A stretch of DNA of 64,000 nt from Tetrapyrgos nigripes (lineage: Eukaryota; Basidiomycota; Agaricomycetes; Agaricales; Campanellaceae): assembly GCA_013368315.1 (NCBI GenBank), contig JAACJM010000171.1:62001-126000 (forward strand). Reading direction: 5' to 3'. A program made the translations under genes and the position numbers. Shown in pieces: positions 1-10,842 of this stretch. Under the pieces are notes generated by a model. The model saw only the letters and a program-made list of their open reading frames with translations, searched no databases and had not been told where the DNA came from. Positions within the stretch are counted from its first letter, which is position 1; every line of letters begins with the position of its first letter.

Positions 1-479
1 GTAAAAGAGGAGGACGAGTTCAGACAATTCCCCTTTTCCCAATAGTAACAATCTCATTATTCTTAAGGACTCTTGGAGCTTGATCTGCTGTACTGTGGTT
101 CTCTTAGGCATTTATTCATTGTACTCATTGTTGGTACTTTTGGGTTCTATAACTGTCTCTTTTCTACCTTCCCATGATTAGTCGTTATAGACTCTTCACA
201 CCTCTAATATCCCTCCTTTACACATCTGTATTTATTTTGTCATTCCACATAGACTCTCAGACTTGAATGAATGAATTCATTACACCAAAAACTGCAACGT
301 GTGTGATCTAAGGCCAACAGGGGCTGACACAAGACTGACGCCCAAGGGTTGAGGAGGCAAAAAGACAATAGCATTGAGTAAACAAATCAGCAGGTAAGAG
401 ATGGACCAGAATAAACACATCGAGTAAACAAATCAGTAGATTACATACAGTATGTGAGCAAAAAAAATGTAGACTACAC
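1..479. other. No gene seen
   Basis: I see no supportable coding region or repeat structure here. The stretch is AT-rich, with a duplicated short phrase (AACAAATCAG) at about 383 and 427. Confidence 0.5.
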
Positions 480-3066
480 CTACAACGATGACAACTGGTA
501 AGGTATGGAGGCAGCCCTATAGAAGATGTCCAAGAAAGAATTGGTATAGTAAAATGCGAGCTCAGTTTCAACCTGATCAAGCCTTATACCAAAATTGTGG
601 CTACCAATGCCATCCGGAAACTGAGAAAGTAACACAGGAGGCTTCAGGCCACGCCAAGTAGTCATGAGAGTGTGCAGAGCTTGCAAAAGCTTTGCCCTGC
701 TTTCGGTATCAGTAGAGCCTAATCCATCCTGCGCTTTCCTGAAATCAACATACTCCAGTGCTCCAATCCAACACCGATCAAGAAGGGTGTGACATTCCAG
801 CAGTGACATATTACTCTCGTCAAGATGAGCATCCAACATAACAAGGTCGTGTCGAAAATTGAGCTCGTACAGCTCCCAGATGATCTCCTTGGCGATGTGA
901 GCTGGAGGAACCTCGGTACCATCGAGTGTCTGATCACGCCAAATCACAGGAGCAGACAATAGCTGATCAAATTGAAGTGTATTCTTGCTGCTCAGCATGC
1001 TCTTCAGGAGAGTCTGCATTTCCAGTCGCTTCTTCCCTGCTTGTGTATCCGAGTGTATCTCCTGCGTCTCGTCAATAGCGAGCAGCTGTCGCCATTGTTT
1101 CTTAGAGTAGCGATCTGGGCTGTATGAGAGGCGGTAAATGAAGATGTCCTTTAATTTTAGGTAGTTATGGAAGAGTGTAGTGGCAGTCGACTGGTTATGG
1201 GTCGTGACAAACAAGTCTGCAGGTGGAAGAGCAAAACCCCAATTTACTCCCTCAGGAGTGGCAAGAGACTGATTGTGCCCCGCAAGACTCTCTAGGGCTG
1301 TTCTCCAGTTATCTAAAGATTGCGGCATGAGTGGGCTGGAGGGAGTAATGAAGGTGCTGTTGGAGCCGGTGTCTGTGAGATTCTTGCCTTTCCCTCCTTT
1401 AGGATCTAGAGAAAACGTGAGTCATAGTGAAAAGACATAGCTTGATTGAACGACCTTACATGGAGCATATCGAGAGCCAGAAGGGATGGTCCGGGTGGGA
1501 AGGTTGCTTTCGAAAGTAAGGCTCGCCTTTTGGATGGATGTTGAGCTGCGTGGTTGAGAGGTTCCGAGGGGAGAGGGATAGTCCAAGAGGGATATAATGT
1601 AGTTGACCGTCGTTAAATACCGCTTGGGATTTTGTGCAAGGCCAGTGAATATGATGCGGTGCGACGGTACCTTGTCAGACAAATCAACCTCAAACCTGCT
1701 GGGTAACTGGAACTTCTGATCGTGACGAGCAGAGAGAAAAGGTTGCAGCTTGTCAATGCGAGCATTGCCTGCATGAGATAGAGTGCGAACGAAGTAAACT
1801 GGTATTCTGCACTGAAAAAGGCTCTCCAGGACATCCAAATTACTGGTAAAGGCCCCTGTCAACGAGTCGTCTGCTATGGCTGAGTGGCCTGCTCCTCCAT
1901 ATCTCTCCCGATATGTTGTAATCCACCGAATCCTAGCGTCTAATTCAAGAAGATGGCGCTGGGTGTCAAGAACATTGTCACTTAGCAAAACCACCCAAGT
2001 CACACAATGAACAAGATAGATTCGGCGAGTTACAATGTGACGAGATAGCGAAGGAATGATAGAGACAAGAAGGGGTCGAGTAGCTGACTATGCTCGACAC
2101 TGCACTGTACTAGGAGCAGAGTGGAGACGAAGTGAACAGACTAAGAAATCTAGCTACGAGATCTATGATATATATAGAAGAGAAGTGAATATGTGAGAAT
2201 GTCCGTGGAGCCTAGGGTTCGGAGGAGATAAGAATGTGAGTCAAGTAAAGAAGTGTATATGTGAGAATGTCCATGGAGATAAAGGAAACGGAGAAGTGAG
2301 TCATAGATCAAAGAGACGATGATGAGAAGTAATCAGTGTTTATGGGTTTATGGAAGGTGATAGAACGGTGAATAGAAGTGAATAGGTAGTAGAAGGGAAT
2401 GAAGAGGAAATGAAAGAGGCGGGAGGCGATTCATGACACTGGGCACATTGAAACTGAAGAAAGACGTCATCCATTGGCGCTGATAGGTTCAGGCAGTCCA
2501 TCAGACGACAAAGATGTTCACGACTTGAGCAAATGTATGTGTCATCCTCTTGGCCATGCGGGATTGACTGGTGGACAGTATCGCTCAAATGACCCAGCTT
2601 ATGACGAATACATGGGTTTAAGAAACCGAATCCTGTACAAAATGTCTGAGACGAGAGGTCAAAATGAGACTCATTGGGGACCATCCAAGCAACAGCGAAG
2701 GAGTGATCTGGTGAGGATTGAGGGGTTCTGATGACTGCGAGATGGGCTATTGAGCGATTGAATGGCTGAGGAAAGAAGAGAGGGTCATCTACGCCAAAAT
2801 GACGATCTCTCGTCATTCAGACGGAACATTGATTGAGAGGAGGCTGGTAAAGGGTCAGCATATTGGGTGTCAATACCAAAACCTCCCCAAGATGATTGCC
2901 ACATAAACCGTCGAAGGATTTGAGAGCTGCACTAAGTTCAGTAAGGCAGTCAGGTCTAAAAATGATGGTGAAACGTACAACTTCCAGGCTTCACAAACAC
3001 AGTCAATATACTGGGATCTTTGTTGATGTCTTTCAAGGAATACACAGGCTCTGAAGTACTAGCCAT
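480..3066 (-). pseudogene. Decayed multi-exon hypothetical gene, split by a solo LTR
   Basis: From an ATG at 3066 (MASTSEPVYSL) one protein of roughly 680 residues can be followed on the minus strand to a stop at 480-482. Breaks on the way are a one-base shift in a T run near 2958-2962, an in-frame TGA at 2817-2819, and a 475-bp solo LTR at 1964-2438. A normal 54-nt intron lies at 1406-1459 (GTAAGG to CTCTAG) and joins in frame (...RYAP then YPKGGKG...). Removing the LTR and one CCCAG copy gives uninterrupted reading (...LQFQCAQ then RHLLELDAR...), so the two halves belong to one gene. I do not recognise a catalytic domain and give no function. The TGA precedes ATGACG and would be CGA in the likely ancestor. 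Confidence 0.75.
1964..2438 (-). mobile_element. Solo LTR of a Ty3/gypsy element, 475 bp
   Basis: The minus strand runs from TGTCATGAATCGCC to ...TTCTTGACA, giving TG...CA termini. It is flanked by perfect 5-bp direct repeats CCCAG (plus-strand CTGGG at 1959-1963 and 2439-2443). Internally it matches the LTRs at 32624-33076 and 59065-60354, for example the GTTCACTTCGTCTC and GACTTGGGTGG blocks. No internal element sequence is present, so it is the product of LTR-LTR recombination. Confidence 0.88.
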
Positions 3067-3675
3067 ATTCAGGAAAAAAATCTTCAATGCGCTATAGATG
3101 ACTATGAGAAATGATACACATGAAAACGAAACGCATACCTGAGCAATCGGCTAAGAGTGTCTGTAGTTGCCGTTGGGAAGATACAACTCGAAGCGTATTC
3201 AAGCTGGGTATGGTGAGTGATTGCACACAGCAATTCACGAAATATGATAGCTGCACAGTAGCAGACTATATTTTTGTAGGCGTGTGAGGAATGTGAGGAA
3301 AGAGTTGACGCATTACAAGTTGACATGTTATTGCAGTGCCGCGTTTGCCACCGCAGCCAAACAAAGATACATTTGGAGATGCCAAGCTTCTAAGTTCTCA
3401 TGTCTTCCTCCTTCTCTCCTGCATGAAACTGCCACGAATTTTGTTTCGGGCAGTCTCGAGCATTATAGGTTCGGCCTAGATGCTCGCTGTGCCAAGATGC
3501 GTTCTTAGCCTGGCTCACCTCGTCACTTCCCCCTTGCTCGTACCGCAGACACATACTGCAACTCAGGTAAGCCATAGCACCATGCCCAACACGTATGGCC
3601 TGAATGTATTTTTTTAATAGCAAAAACAAATCACAAACTTTGATGACAAGAATACCCTGCAATCCAGGTTTTATC
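3067..3675. other. No gene supported
   Basis: Short open frames occur on both strands (for example 3390-3662 minus), but none shows family motifs, splice structure or repeat relationships. It may include the promoter of the decayed minus-strand gene that starts at 3066. Confidence 0.4.
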
Positions 3676-4032
3676 GAGTAAGTTCATTATATCATGCATA
3701 CAGCCGTTTCTCTGAGCTACATTACAGAGTATCAATATCACGATCAGCTACACTTCTCAGGTCAAGACTGGTCACAATCTCCATCCATTCGTGTGCTCCC
3801 TTTTTAGATGGTCTGGGCAATGGAAACAGTCAAACAATCAGAATACTCACTTTGTATTGAGTAAGCACTTGCATACAGCCGTTTCTCTGAGCTACATTAC
3901 AGAGTATCAATATCACGATCAGCTAAGCTCACTATTCCCAGGTCAAGACCAGTCACAATCTCCATCCATTCGCGTGCTCCCTGTTTAGATGGTCTGAGCA
4001 ACAGAAACAGTCAAACAATCAGAACACTCACT
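3676..4032. repeat. Imperfect tandem duplication, two copies of about 175-183 bp
   Basis: Copy 1 (about 3676-3851) and copy 2 (about 3859-4032) share GCATACAGCCGTTTCTCTGA, the run through CAGAGTATCAATATCACGATCAGC, and the tail ending in ACTCACT. They differ by point changes and small indels. No coding function is evident. Confidence 0.8.
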
Positions 4033-4079
4033 GGCGGAAGATTCTGCATGACAAAAAGAATGGACAACAGCACACAAAT

Positions 4080-5464
4080 TACCTGCCACCAGTAGAAGTC
4101 TTGCGAGAGTCTCCCCTGGCATGCTCCCTCTCTGGTGCAGGCGTCTCCCTCTCCCAGACTTGGAGAGCAGTCTGTCCCAAATTTTCCCCCGATCTACCAA
4201 TGATTATTATTGGCACACCCTCCATCTCCGTTGTCTGCTCCTAGCTTCAGGGATGATTATACTCCCGTTTAGTCCGAAAGTCACTTACTGTTACAGATTG
4301 CACCCAATCTTTACACCCAACCTGGATGATGTCATTGACCTCACTAGTCCTTCAGTCAAAAACGTAGACATCACCATGATCGCTTCCAGAGATCAGAGCT
4401 TTCCCTCCATCATGGAAGCCAACATTTCTTGAACGTCGTTCGTTGGTCGTCACAGAAAATGTCCTGAGTCTTTCTGCACCCGAAAGTTTGTAGAGAGCGA
4501 CACCCTGTGACATATCGTCCAGAATATATGCATTGTCTTTGACACTGATTGCAGCACCACTGCTTTTGAGCAGCTTCAGAAGAAGAAAGACATCGCTGTT
4601 TCAGATCACTTACATCACCATGCCAGTGGTCCTTGTCACAGTAATTTTGCCTCCTTCATCGAGTATATGTCTGTTCTACAATGTGAGTCAGCTTGTAAGA
4701 ATGTTATGTCACATCTACTCACATTTCGCCATCCTCTCTTCTGAAACTCCAGATTTCGGGACCACGGGCAGCTGTCTGTCTGAAACCAACCGCCTGGGGC
4801 CAGTGGTTCTTGATCCTTGTTGATTTTATTGTGGTCAGCCTCATCAATGGGTCGACTATGAATCTATGGACGATCTCAGCCTGATGGATGACAGCCAGCT
4901 GGCTGGAGTTCGCATCGAATGCGATGGCTGTTATTTCCTGCCCATTCTCTCCCCCTTCGAGATGGTTGCAGTACACCTCAGTGAACTAGGATCACAAGTC
5001 GAGTCAATGCCCATCACTCTCAGCAGAAGTTGCTGGCTGCCTACCTCCTGTTCCTTTCAGCTGTGATGCCAGATGCATAAATATCCATCGTCAGTCCCAA
5101 ACGCCAGCCCATCATCAGTATCATTTGGTCTAATCATCCATGCTAAAGCAGTCGTAACTCCCCAGTCACCAGCCCCAGTTGGTGAGCCCAGTAGTTTCTT
5201 GTCTTGAAGTTTCCAGACAAGTGTCCCCTCTTGGCCTACATGCACCTGTAAGGCTTTCCTGCCCAAAAAGTTGTGCACTTACCTCTGGAGGCTACATGAC
5301 TTCCCAGTGGGTACGTGGCCTGGTGCCCAGCCAGGAATGCTCGCAGCTTGTATTTCCCGTTCTTGCTTTTCGGTGCTTTGGAGTTGGTGGTGAAGGTGAA
5401 AGGTGTCATTGAGGAATTCGATAACCCATGACCTCTTTCTCTTGTATTTCAATGGCCACCCCAT
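4080..5464 (-). pseudogene. WD40-repeat-like protein, decayed
   Basis: Minus-strand blocks look like consecutive beta-propeller blades. 5278-5057 has TALAWMIRPNDTDDGLAFGT followed by DGYLCIW. 4976-4719 has EITAIAFDANSSQLAVIHQ. About 4550-4290 has NAYILDDMSQGVALYKLSG and GKALISGSDHGDVYVFD, a typical SGSxDGxVxVFD blade end. A further block at about 4250-4083 ends in an ALQVW-type strand. An in-frame TGA at 4352-4354 lies where VFD-R would be expected, probably a former CGA. Introns join some blocks: GTAAGTGACT...AGCTAG near 4270 connects in frame. Other junctions, such as 5279-5240, are unclear. Propellers of this kind are scaffolds; the partner cannot be inferred. Confidence 0.6.
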
Positions 5465-5948
5465 ACTTCAGGACAGTTTTCTCTATTGTTTCTCATGTGC
5501 GAAGGAATCAGAGAACAATAACAAGCGTGCACCTTCGAATCCTACACATCTTCCTTATCGCAGCTACTTTGCATCTTTCTCACATGCCGAGGAACCAGAG
5601 AACAATACCAAGTGCACACCTTCAAATTCTACACGCAGTCTATCACAGTTTCGCATCTTTCCTTCTGTACTCGCGGTACATCACGGTTATCTCACATCTT
5701 TCCTTCACTCCCTTTGCACTGGTGCACAACAACATTTCACAATGTCCTTCCCTTCTCCAAAGTTCTCCACACCTAGTTCCACATTCTCCCCAAGGACCAC
5801 TGCTCATCCCAAAGTCATTCCTCTATATGCTACAGTCATACCCAGACGTGCCGCTCGGTCCCTCTCAATCCATAGAGTCCTCCTGGAGAGGCCTCTATTT
5901 CACCCTTACACAACATTGAAACATAAAGGGCTGAGCCCCATCTGCATC

Positions 5949-6515
5949 ATGTCTCCAACCTCCTCTGACAGCCCACCATCACCCATGACGCCTCTGGATG
6001 ATGAAGGAACATCGACTGTCAATGAAGAAACGTCATCAGGTTCCTCTCAAGCAGAGGTTGTACCGATCCACCCTCCAGCCAATGTGGAGCTCACGGTGAA
6101 AACAGCAGGGTGGGATGAACATCAACAAAAAGAATATCAGGTAAGCGTAGTTGCTTATCTTTCATTCAGGGGATTGCCAGGGCAGTGATTAAAAAGTATC
6201 TTGACGCTCAAAACCAGCTCGCGAAGGAAAAGGCCAGGAACCATGTCAGTGCTGCATTTAATCGTACTGTTCAAGCTATATTGATTGGTCTTACAGATAG
6301 AGGATGCTATAGAGTTATTCAGAGATCATGTGGATCATTGGGGCGCTGATCTCCTTCTCAGAGATCAGCTGAAGACTATGAAGGATACAGAAGCAGCAAG
6401 GGTGAGGAAGACAGAGAAAGGGAAAGACGGGCAAGGAGATGGGGGGGTTTGTGGAAAAGACAGTGGTGCATCCCAGGGTAACGGGTGGCCTTCAAGAAAG
6501 AAGGGTTCTTCCTAA
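5949..6515 (+). CDS. Small hypothetical protein, three exons
   Basis: The ATG at 5949 opens a Ser/Pro/Thr-rich disordered start (MSPTSSDSPPSP) followed by AGWDEHQQKEYQ. Proposed introns are 6141-6169 (GTAAGC to TTCAG, only 29 nt, so doubtful) and 6245-6296 (GTCAGT to TTACAG). With both removed the frame stays open through GIARAVIKKYLDAQNQLAKE and IEDAIELFRDHVDHWGADLL to a Lys/Arg-rich tail and a TAA at 6513-6515. The central part looks helical. I do not recognise a family. The upstream open frame from 5403 is probably not coding. Confidence 0.45.
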
Positions 6516-6811
6516 TTTCGACTCCAACATTCCCTTTGACCAATAGTACTATGCCTAATTGTCTATGATTGTGTTCTCTCTGGCTGGGCTTTTAAGCTTC
6601 ATGTAGTTCTTTTGGTGATCCTGATTCAACATGATGCAATGCGTCAATTTCCGCATCTGATGGTCCTGACGCATTGGTAGCACTCGACCGTGTCTCTTGT
6701 TATCTTCATGCTAGTCGTCTGACTTATCGAAGAACAAGAAGGCAGCTGTTCTCTTCATGCTGGTCATCTGACTAACAAGAAGGAGGCAGCTGTTCTTATT
6801 GTTATCTTCAC
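6516..6811. other. Non-coding spacer with a small tandem duplication
   Basis: No gene is seen. A phrase of about 50 bp is duplicated at about 6705-6755 and 6756-6800 (CTTCATGCT...TCTGACT...AACAAGAAGG...GCAGCTGTTCT). The last five bases, TTCAC at 6807-6811, are the left target duplication of the LTR element that follows. Confidence 0.6.
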
Positions 6812-7507
6812 TGTAAGATCTATGCACTTCCCTATACTTCTTATACCTTTCCGATACTTTCCTATACTTCACTTTCCTGTACTTTCCAGTAGGGTCCTGT
6901 CCGGATCCTTTCCAGTAGGGTCCTTTCCAGATCCTTTCCAGTAGGGTCCTTTCCAGATCCTTTCCAGTAGGATCCTTTCCGGATCCTTTCCAGTAGGGTC
7001 CTTTCCAGATCCTTTCCAGTAGGGTCCTTTCCGGATCCTTTCCAGTAGGATCCGATGACTTTCCAGTACAGTCTTACTTTCCATTACTTTCCTATCACTT
7101 TCCGATCATTCCTTCATTTCCAATTCATCTCCAATCCTACTCCAATGTCTCCACTTCATATCCACAACTCCACTTTCCTTAGGAGGCGTTTTCCTTCACC
7201 TTTCCTTCTGTAGTTATATTACTCTTCATTTCTGATCCTTTCCTATCTTATTCCTGCACTTCCCGAAGTAGTACTTAAGCTAGCACATTTGTAGTAGATA
7301 GCTTAAGTGCAAAATCGACAAAGCTGGTCTCCTATCCTTCCTCGATGGTTCCTTAGAGCTTCCTAGTCTTCCTGACTAGAATCCATACCTATATCTCTCT
7401 AAGCTCTTTCCTAACCAGATCCATCCGGAAACGTTGTCCTCTCCATCCAAGACCTCCATCCGGATCCTTGGTGTTTCCTAGCATTAAGGGCTCGCATGGA
7501 CTTGACA
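6812..7507 (+). repeat. 5' LTR of the non-autonomous element (696 bp)
   Basis: It is 70 bp longer than the partner LTR. The difference is accounted for by two extra 26-bp units and an 18-bp insertion (TTATACCTTTCCGATACT region at 6841). It contains a 10-bp stem, ACTTAAGCTA (7273-7282) pairing with TAGCTTAAGT (7299-7308). Confidence 0.85.
6886..7055 (+). repeat. 26-bp tandem repeat inside the 5' LTR, six units plus a partial
   Basis: The unit is close to CCAGTAGGGTCCTTTCCRGA followed by TCCTTT. Variants alternate GGGTCC/GGATCC and CCGGATCC/CCAGATCC. The partner LTR has only four full units at about 9065-9182, so unit number changed after insertion or differed in the template. Confidence 0.85.
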
Positions 7508-9008
7508 GTATTTTGCACTTACTCCTTGACTTGTCAATGACTGTTTGTATCGGAATTCCCACCTTTCCGGTCAAGCTCCAGTCAGAGTATTGAGTCTGTC
7601 CATAGGCTCTCCTCTTCCTTGCACTCTGGTTATGCAGTGACCGAGTTTGCAATGTCCATTCCCACTGCTCCCTATGCCATCCTCGTATGCTTCACCTATG
7701 CACTTTCCATGCCCCGCACTTATTTTTTTTTGGCTCTGGAGCCTTCGGACACTCTTTACTTACTGTTTCCGACTTTTCTGAGCTTTTTTCTTTCTAGATT
7801 TACTGACCTTTATTTTCCCTAAAACTCCGGTTGTATTCCGAGTTTTTTGTGCCTTCCTGGGTCCATTCCTTTCCGGACCCTAGGATTTACTCCATTTCAT
7901 TCCTGAAGTCTGATTACCCCAGGTTTCCGGAGTATTTCCGATTTTTTTCTCTAATTTTAAAACATTTTTTTTACCATTACTATTCCGGACTTTCCGGTCA
8001 TTTTTCCGGTCATTTTCCGATCCATTTTATGACCTATATTCTTACCCCTCGCTTCCGGGCTTTCCGGAATATTTTTCCGATTTTTTCCGGTTTTTATAGC
8101 ATCTTTTTCACTGTTAATTTTTACCTTTTCCTCCAATGTCTTTCCTGACATCCCCTCCACATTCCTATCCCCTCTGGCCCAGTTCCTTTCCAAGACTTCC
8201 ATGTCTTTCCTTTAGGAATTGACTTTGTGTTGTATTTTGGATCTCGTCACCCTTTCCCACTTAAACCCGTTGGTTTCCTGGGTTAAAGAAGACACTCCTT
8301 CCATTTCTTCACATGTCATTTTCCTCAGCGCTTCTCCACTAGTTTGCACTTTGTGTGACTGTGGAATCCCTTGGTATCCGGTACTTTTCTGATGCCTCCT
8401 GGCTTTCCTGCCATTCCAACTCCTCTCTGGCTTTATGCCACTCCTACAGCTTCATCTGAGCTGCTTGCTGGTGCCACAACCCTCCTACATACATTCCGCT
8501 CTATTCCACATTTTTCCTTCTCCAATTCTTTCCAGTCCTTTTCCATGCCATTGCGCATTTTTTTCCTTTCCATGTTGTTCCACTCCCTTCCCGACTTTTT
8601 CCGGTTTATTCCGCATTTTCGCTTTCCAGCTCTTTCCTTTCACTTCCCAAGTCATTCCATGCTGTTCCAACCCCCTCCATTGCATTCCGCTTTTTTCCAC
8701 TTTCCATAGCTTTCCACTTTCCACATCTTTCCACATCCTTTCCACTCCATTCCACAATTTTCTGACTCTTTCCAGTCCATTCCGCATTTTTGCTTTCCTG
8801 CTCTTCCTGCTCTATTCCGCATTTTTTTTTTTTTCGACTTTCCAAGTCTTTCCACCCCATTCCACATTTTTACTTATAAATTTGCTACAAGACCATTTCC
8901 TTGTATTTCCTAACATTTTCCTATGCCTCTCGCAGGCTCAAGGCCTAAGAGGAGGATACTGTAAACCCTATGCATTTTCCCATACTTTCCTACACCTCTC
9001 GAGGATAC
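7508..9008 (+). other. Internal domain of the LTR element, non-coding and pyrimidine-biased
   Basis: Long minus-strand open frames here (for example 8485-8787) are Lys/Trp/Glu-rich low-complexity translations of repeated GGAAA-type motifs and not real genes. The bias is C+T rich on the plus strand over more than 1 kb. Confidence 0.7.
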
Positions 9009-9634
9009 TGTAAGATCTATGCACTTCCCTATACTTCTTCCTATACTTCACTTTCCTGTACTTTCCAGTAGGGTCCTGTCTGGATCCTTTCCAGTAGGGT
9101 CCTTTCCAGATCCTTTCCAGTAGGATCCTTTCCGGATCCTTTCCAGTAGGGTCCTTTCTGGATCCTTTCCAGTAGGATCCGATGACTTTCCAGTACAGTC
9201 TTACTTTCCATTACTTTCCTATCACTTTCCGATCATTCCTTCATTTCCAATTCATCTCCAATCCTACTCCAATGTCTCCACTTCATATCCACAACTCCAC
9301 TTTCCTTAGGAGGTGTTTCCCTTCACCTTTCCTTCTGTAGTTATATTACTCTTCATTTCCGATCCTTTCCTATCTTATTCCTACACTTCCTGAAGTAGTA
9401 CTTAAGCTAGCACATTTGTAGTAGATAGCTTAAGTGCAAAATCGACAAAGCTGGTCTCCTATCCTTCCTTGATGGTTCCTTAGAGCTTCCTAGTCTTCCT
9501 GACTAGAATCCATACCTATATCTCTCTAAGCTCTTTCCTAACCGGATCCACCCGGAAACGTCATCCTCTCCATCCAAGACCTCCATCCGGATCCTTGGTG
9601 TTTCCTAGCATTAAGGGCTTGCATGGACTTGACA
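9009..9634 (+). repeat. 3' LTR of the non-autonomous element (626 bp)
   Basis: Near-identical to 6812-7507 apart from the unit-number difference and scattered substitutions. The same 10-bp stem appears at 9400-9409 and 9426-9435. It is followed directly by the TTCAC duplication. Confidence 0.85.
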
Positions 9635-9784
9635 TTCACACTAGTCACTGAGCACACGTCAAATCTCATTTTCTCAAGCTACTGAGAGGTACGACTTGTC
9701 GTATTCCTCTTCCCATATTCCTCTTCCTTCTCCTGAACTCACAGCAGGCTGCACCTCAATCTTCCACTCGTTAACTTCACAAAA

Positions 9785-10350
9785 ATGACATGTACCACAT
9801 ACAATGTCAATGATGTATGTTCTTACTTTCATCGACGATACTCATGTAAACTGATTTGGTACTGTAGGCATCTCATGTCTTTAATGTTGTTGCCGTCAGG
9901 ATATCCACCACATCTTCGAAACATCTTGTCTGAGTCCCGACAGTCTCCTCACAGCCACCCAGGTTGCATCAAGTCGAATGGATGCCGTTGCTTGAGCATC
10001 AATTAGAATCTTGGCCATTTCTCCAACTGTATGTCCATGACACCGACATGGTGTACCGAAAAACACGGTTTCGGTTATTCTTCAGACGACACAAACGCCT
10101 CCCTGTAAATCCAGCTCTCTTCGTTCACGGGGACATCATCATTATGCGAGTTGGCAAGAAGAATGCCCAGAACATTGTCAATCTCCAGAAGGGAGATGCC
10201 AAAAAGGCTCAAGTCATCGCGAAGCAGTCAGTATCGTGCTTTTGCTTTCGAAGACATTGCTTACATCCTGCTTCACAGCTTTGCTCCTCATCTCCAGTGG
10301 TTCCAGGAGTGTCGTGGGCGACAACTACCTCAGTTGCTTCAATTATAGAG
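9785..10350 (+). pseudogene. Hypothetical basidiomycete protein, decayed
   Basis: The ATG at 9785 (MTCTTYNVND) is followed by an intron of about 54 nt (GTATGT to CTGTAG). The next exon reads ASHVFNVVAVRISTTSSKHLV, then an in-frame TGA at about 9931, then VPTVSSQPPRLHQVEWMPLL and VYRKTRFRLFFRRHKRLPVN through GDIIIMRVGKKN. Reading is continuous apart from the stop, which is again a likely CGA to TGA. Near 10230 the plausible reading moves by one base to SQYRAFAFEDIAYILLHSFA and ends at about 10350. The mix of hydrophobic and basic blocks looks like a folded domain, but I do not recognise the family. Confidence 0.5.
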
Positions 10351-10399
10351 TTGAATGTACCATACATCAATAATGAGGTTCTCATTCTAAAATGTTGAA

Positions 10400-10842
10400 C
10401 AATGTGTATATGCGGTCACCTCCTTGTGTACAGAACCAAATTCACACTTCTGGCCGGAATCATGCGTGAACTCTCCATTTGTCTTCCAGTGCCAAGTCAG
10501 GGAAATGACGAATGTGTATTTGTTATTGTCCCGTCACCTTGTAGGTTCTAGGGCTCAAACCTCGAGAACTGATTCCACATGCTCGCTCTAGGGAATTTTT
10601 GATCCTAAAAATGGAGGACATTTGGTGCTTTCATCAGCCCTTTTTGTTCTCTAAGTCTCCAATTGTCTTCTTCCACCAAGACAAGTCAGGTGCGTAGCAC
10701 ATTTTCCATACTGAGAACCTACTTTTAATAACCCCTCTTTGTGCAGTTACACCTCATAGGGCCTGGTGCCCCAGCTGAAATTGACCACAGTCATTACCCG
10801 TTCCTTTTCAACCCTATTTTTCTACTTTAATAACGTTCTATC
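10400..10842. other. Intergenic, promoter side of the next gene
   Basis: I see no gene. The last 100 bases before the ATG at 10843 are pyrimidine-rich (TTCCTTTTCAACCC), which is common upstream of fungal genes. Confidence 0.35.

Larger units (their letters stand above)
6812..9634 (+). mobile_element. Non-autonomous LTR retrotransposon (TRIM/LARD-like), 2.8 kb
   Basis: Two direct repeats, 6812-7507 and 9009-9634, both begin TGTAAGATCTATGC and end in GGACTTGACA, giving TG...CA termini. The whole unit is flanked by identical 5-bp repeats TTCAC (6807-6811 and 9635-9639), the signature of retroviral-type integration. The internal 1.5 kb has no gag or pol motif. Its plus strand is strikingly pyrimidine-rich, made of degenerate TTTCC-type phrases. 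A purine-rich stretch (AAGAGGAGGATAC near 8946) sits before a second LTR-like start at 8959 and may be a polypurine tract. Orientation is assigned from TG/CA and this tract, so it is provisional. It would need proteins from another element to move. Confidence 0.85.

Noticed and set aside
6886..7055. Regularly spaced repeats as a possible CRISPR array
   Set aside because: The 26-bp units are head to tail with no unique spacers, they lie in an LTR, and the genome is eukaryotic.
8485..8867. Overlapping Lys/Glu/Trp-rich minus-strand frames
   Set aside because: They are translations of a biased CTTTCC-type repeat inside the LTR element, in several frames at once, with no conserved domain.
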